From Pseudomonas sp. B21-040 (GTDB taxonomy: Bacteria; Pseudomonadota; Gammaproteobacteria; Pseudomonadales; Pseudomonadaceae), in assembly GCF_024748695.1 (NCBI RefSeq), contig NZ_CP087176.1, positions 6,503,501-6,567,500 on the forward strand: a stretch of DNA of 64,000 bases. Reading direction: 5' to 3'. The position numbers and the translations under genes were made by a program. The notes beneath the pieces were generated by a model that was given only the letters and a program-made list of their open reading frames with translations, was not told the DNA's origin and ran no database searches. Position 1 is the stretch's first letter. Every line of letters starts with the position of its first letter. Shown one piece after another: positions 63,452 to 64,000 of the stretch.

Positions 63452-64000
63452 ATGGACCCTTCCCCTGGCTTGACCCTCGCAACACTCTTCGCCGATTTCG
63501 GCATGATTCTTTTTGCTCTGATCCTGGTTTTGCTCAACGGATTTTTCGTTGCGGCCGAATTTGCCATGGTCAAATTGCGCTCGACCCGGGTCGAGGCCAT
63601 CGCCGATAAAAACGGCTGGCGCGGGCATATCCTGCGCACCGTTCACAGTCAGCTCGATGCCTACCTGTCGGCGTGCCAATTGGGTATCACCCTCGCCTCC
63701 CTCGGCCTTGGCTGGGTCGGTGAACCGGCGTTCGCGCACATTCTGGAACCGCTGCTGAGCGCCGTTGGTGTTGAGTCCGCCGAAGTGGTCAAGGGCGTGT
63801 CGTTCTTCACCGCGTTCTTCATCATTTCGTACCTGCACATCGTGGTCGGTGAACTGGCCCCCAAATCCTGGGCCATTCGCAAACCCGAGCTGCTGTCGCT
63901 CTGGACCGCGGTGCCGCTGTACCTGTTCTACTGGGCCATGTACCCGGCCATCTACCTGTTGAACGCCAGCGCCAACACGATTCTGCGTATCGCCGGCCAG
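63452..64000 (+). CDS. Hemolysin/CorC-family membrane protein, 5' part
   Basis: 183 codons before the window ends. The DUF21/CNNM membrane domain is evident: LFALILVLLNGFFVAAEFAM, then LACQLGITLASLGLGW-like (SACQLGITLASLGLGWVGEP), and ISYLHIVVGELAPKSWAIRK. Complete family members continue into CBS and CorC_HlyC domains and take part in divalent-cation (Mg/Co) transport or resistance. The common position after phoR in Pseudomonas fits. Confidence 0.9.
   Translation, partial: MDPSPGLTLATLFADFGMILFALILVLLNGFFVAAEFAMVKLRSTRVEAIADKNGWRGHILRTVHSQLDAYLSACQLGITLASLGLGWVGEPAFAHILEPLLSAVGVESAEVVKGVSFFTAFFIISYLHIVVGELAPKSWAIRKPELLSLWTAVPLYLFYWAMYPAIYLLNASANTILRIAGQ

Overview
The window reads as part of a chromosome from a fluorescent-group Pseudomonas (P. 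fluorescens/P. koreensis-like). The evidence is the gene content and order (spoT-ridA, exbB-exbD-tonB, oxyR-recG, hupB, rubredoxin and its reductase, ubiC-ubiA, phoB-phoR), GC-rich codon use, and several dispersed palindromic repeats of the GGGAGCGGGCTTGCCCGCGA type. Species assignment is inference.

Layout. 1-11.5 kb is conserved housekeeping sequence: spoT (5' end outside the window), ridA, a lipoprotein, an SDR epimerase, the TonB energy-transducing operon, oxyR, recG, a YbaK-HDOD fusion and an SCP2-like protein, separated by REP-type repeats. 11.5-20.9 kb is accessory DNA: a DUF6124 gene behind a structured leader, an LprI-like secreted protein, an intact IS3-family insertion sequence, a run of small secreted proteins, and an M23-plus-GH19 cell-wall effector with a candidate immunity protein. 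20.9-47.0 kb is a type VI secretion system on the minus strand, transcribed from tssA towards the serine/threonine kinase and vgrG. Its order (tssA-B-C-E, F-G, clpV, sfa, a small lipoprotein, fha, tssJ-K-L-M, stp, stk) matches the P. aeruginosa H2-T6SS. It lacks hcp. An eight-gene cargo block (PAAR, a DUF6402 protein and small, mostly membrane proteins) sits between tssE and tssF. 47.7-56.2 kb is a divergent plus-strand effector operon: a second vgrG, a DUF4123 adaptor, four tandem immunity-like lipoproteins and a class-3 lipase effector. 56.2-57.0 kb holds a second DUF6124 gene with the same structured leader. 57.1-64 kb is housekeeping again: hupB, rubredoxin reductase, rubredoxin, ubiC, ubiA, a small secreted protein, phoB-phoR and the start of a CorC/HlyC-type membrane protein.

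How the genes work together. The T6SS genes encode baseplate (TssE, F, G, K), sheath (TssB, C), membrane complex (TssJ, L, M), disassembly ATPase (ClpV), cap (TssA), a kinase/phosphatase/FHA post-translational switch and a sigma-54 activator. Three cargo sets surround it: a peptidoglycan-targeting set behind the first VgrG, a PAAR/DUF6402 set inside the core, and a lipase set behind the second VgrG. The least explained features are the paired three-way-junction leaders upstream of the two DUF6124 genes, the mosaic 833-bp tandem immunity array, the cargo block inside the core, and an IS that landed exactly between the last codon and the stop codon of a gene.
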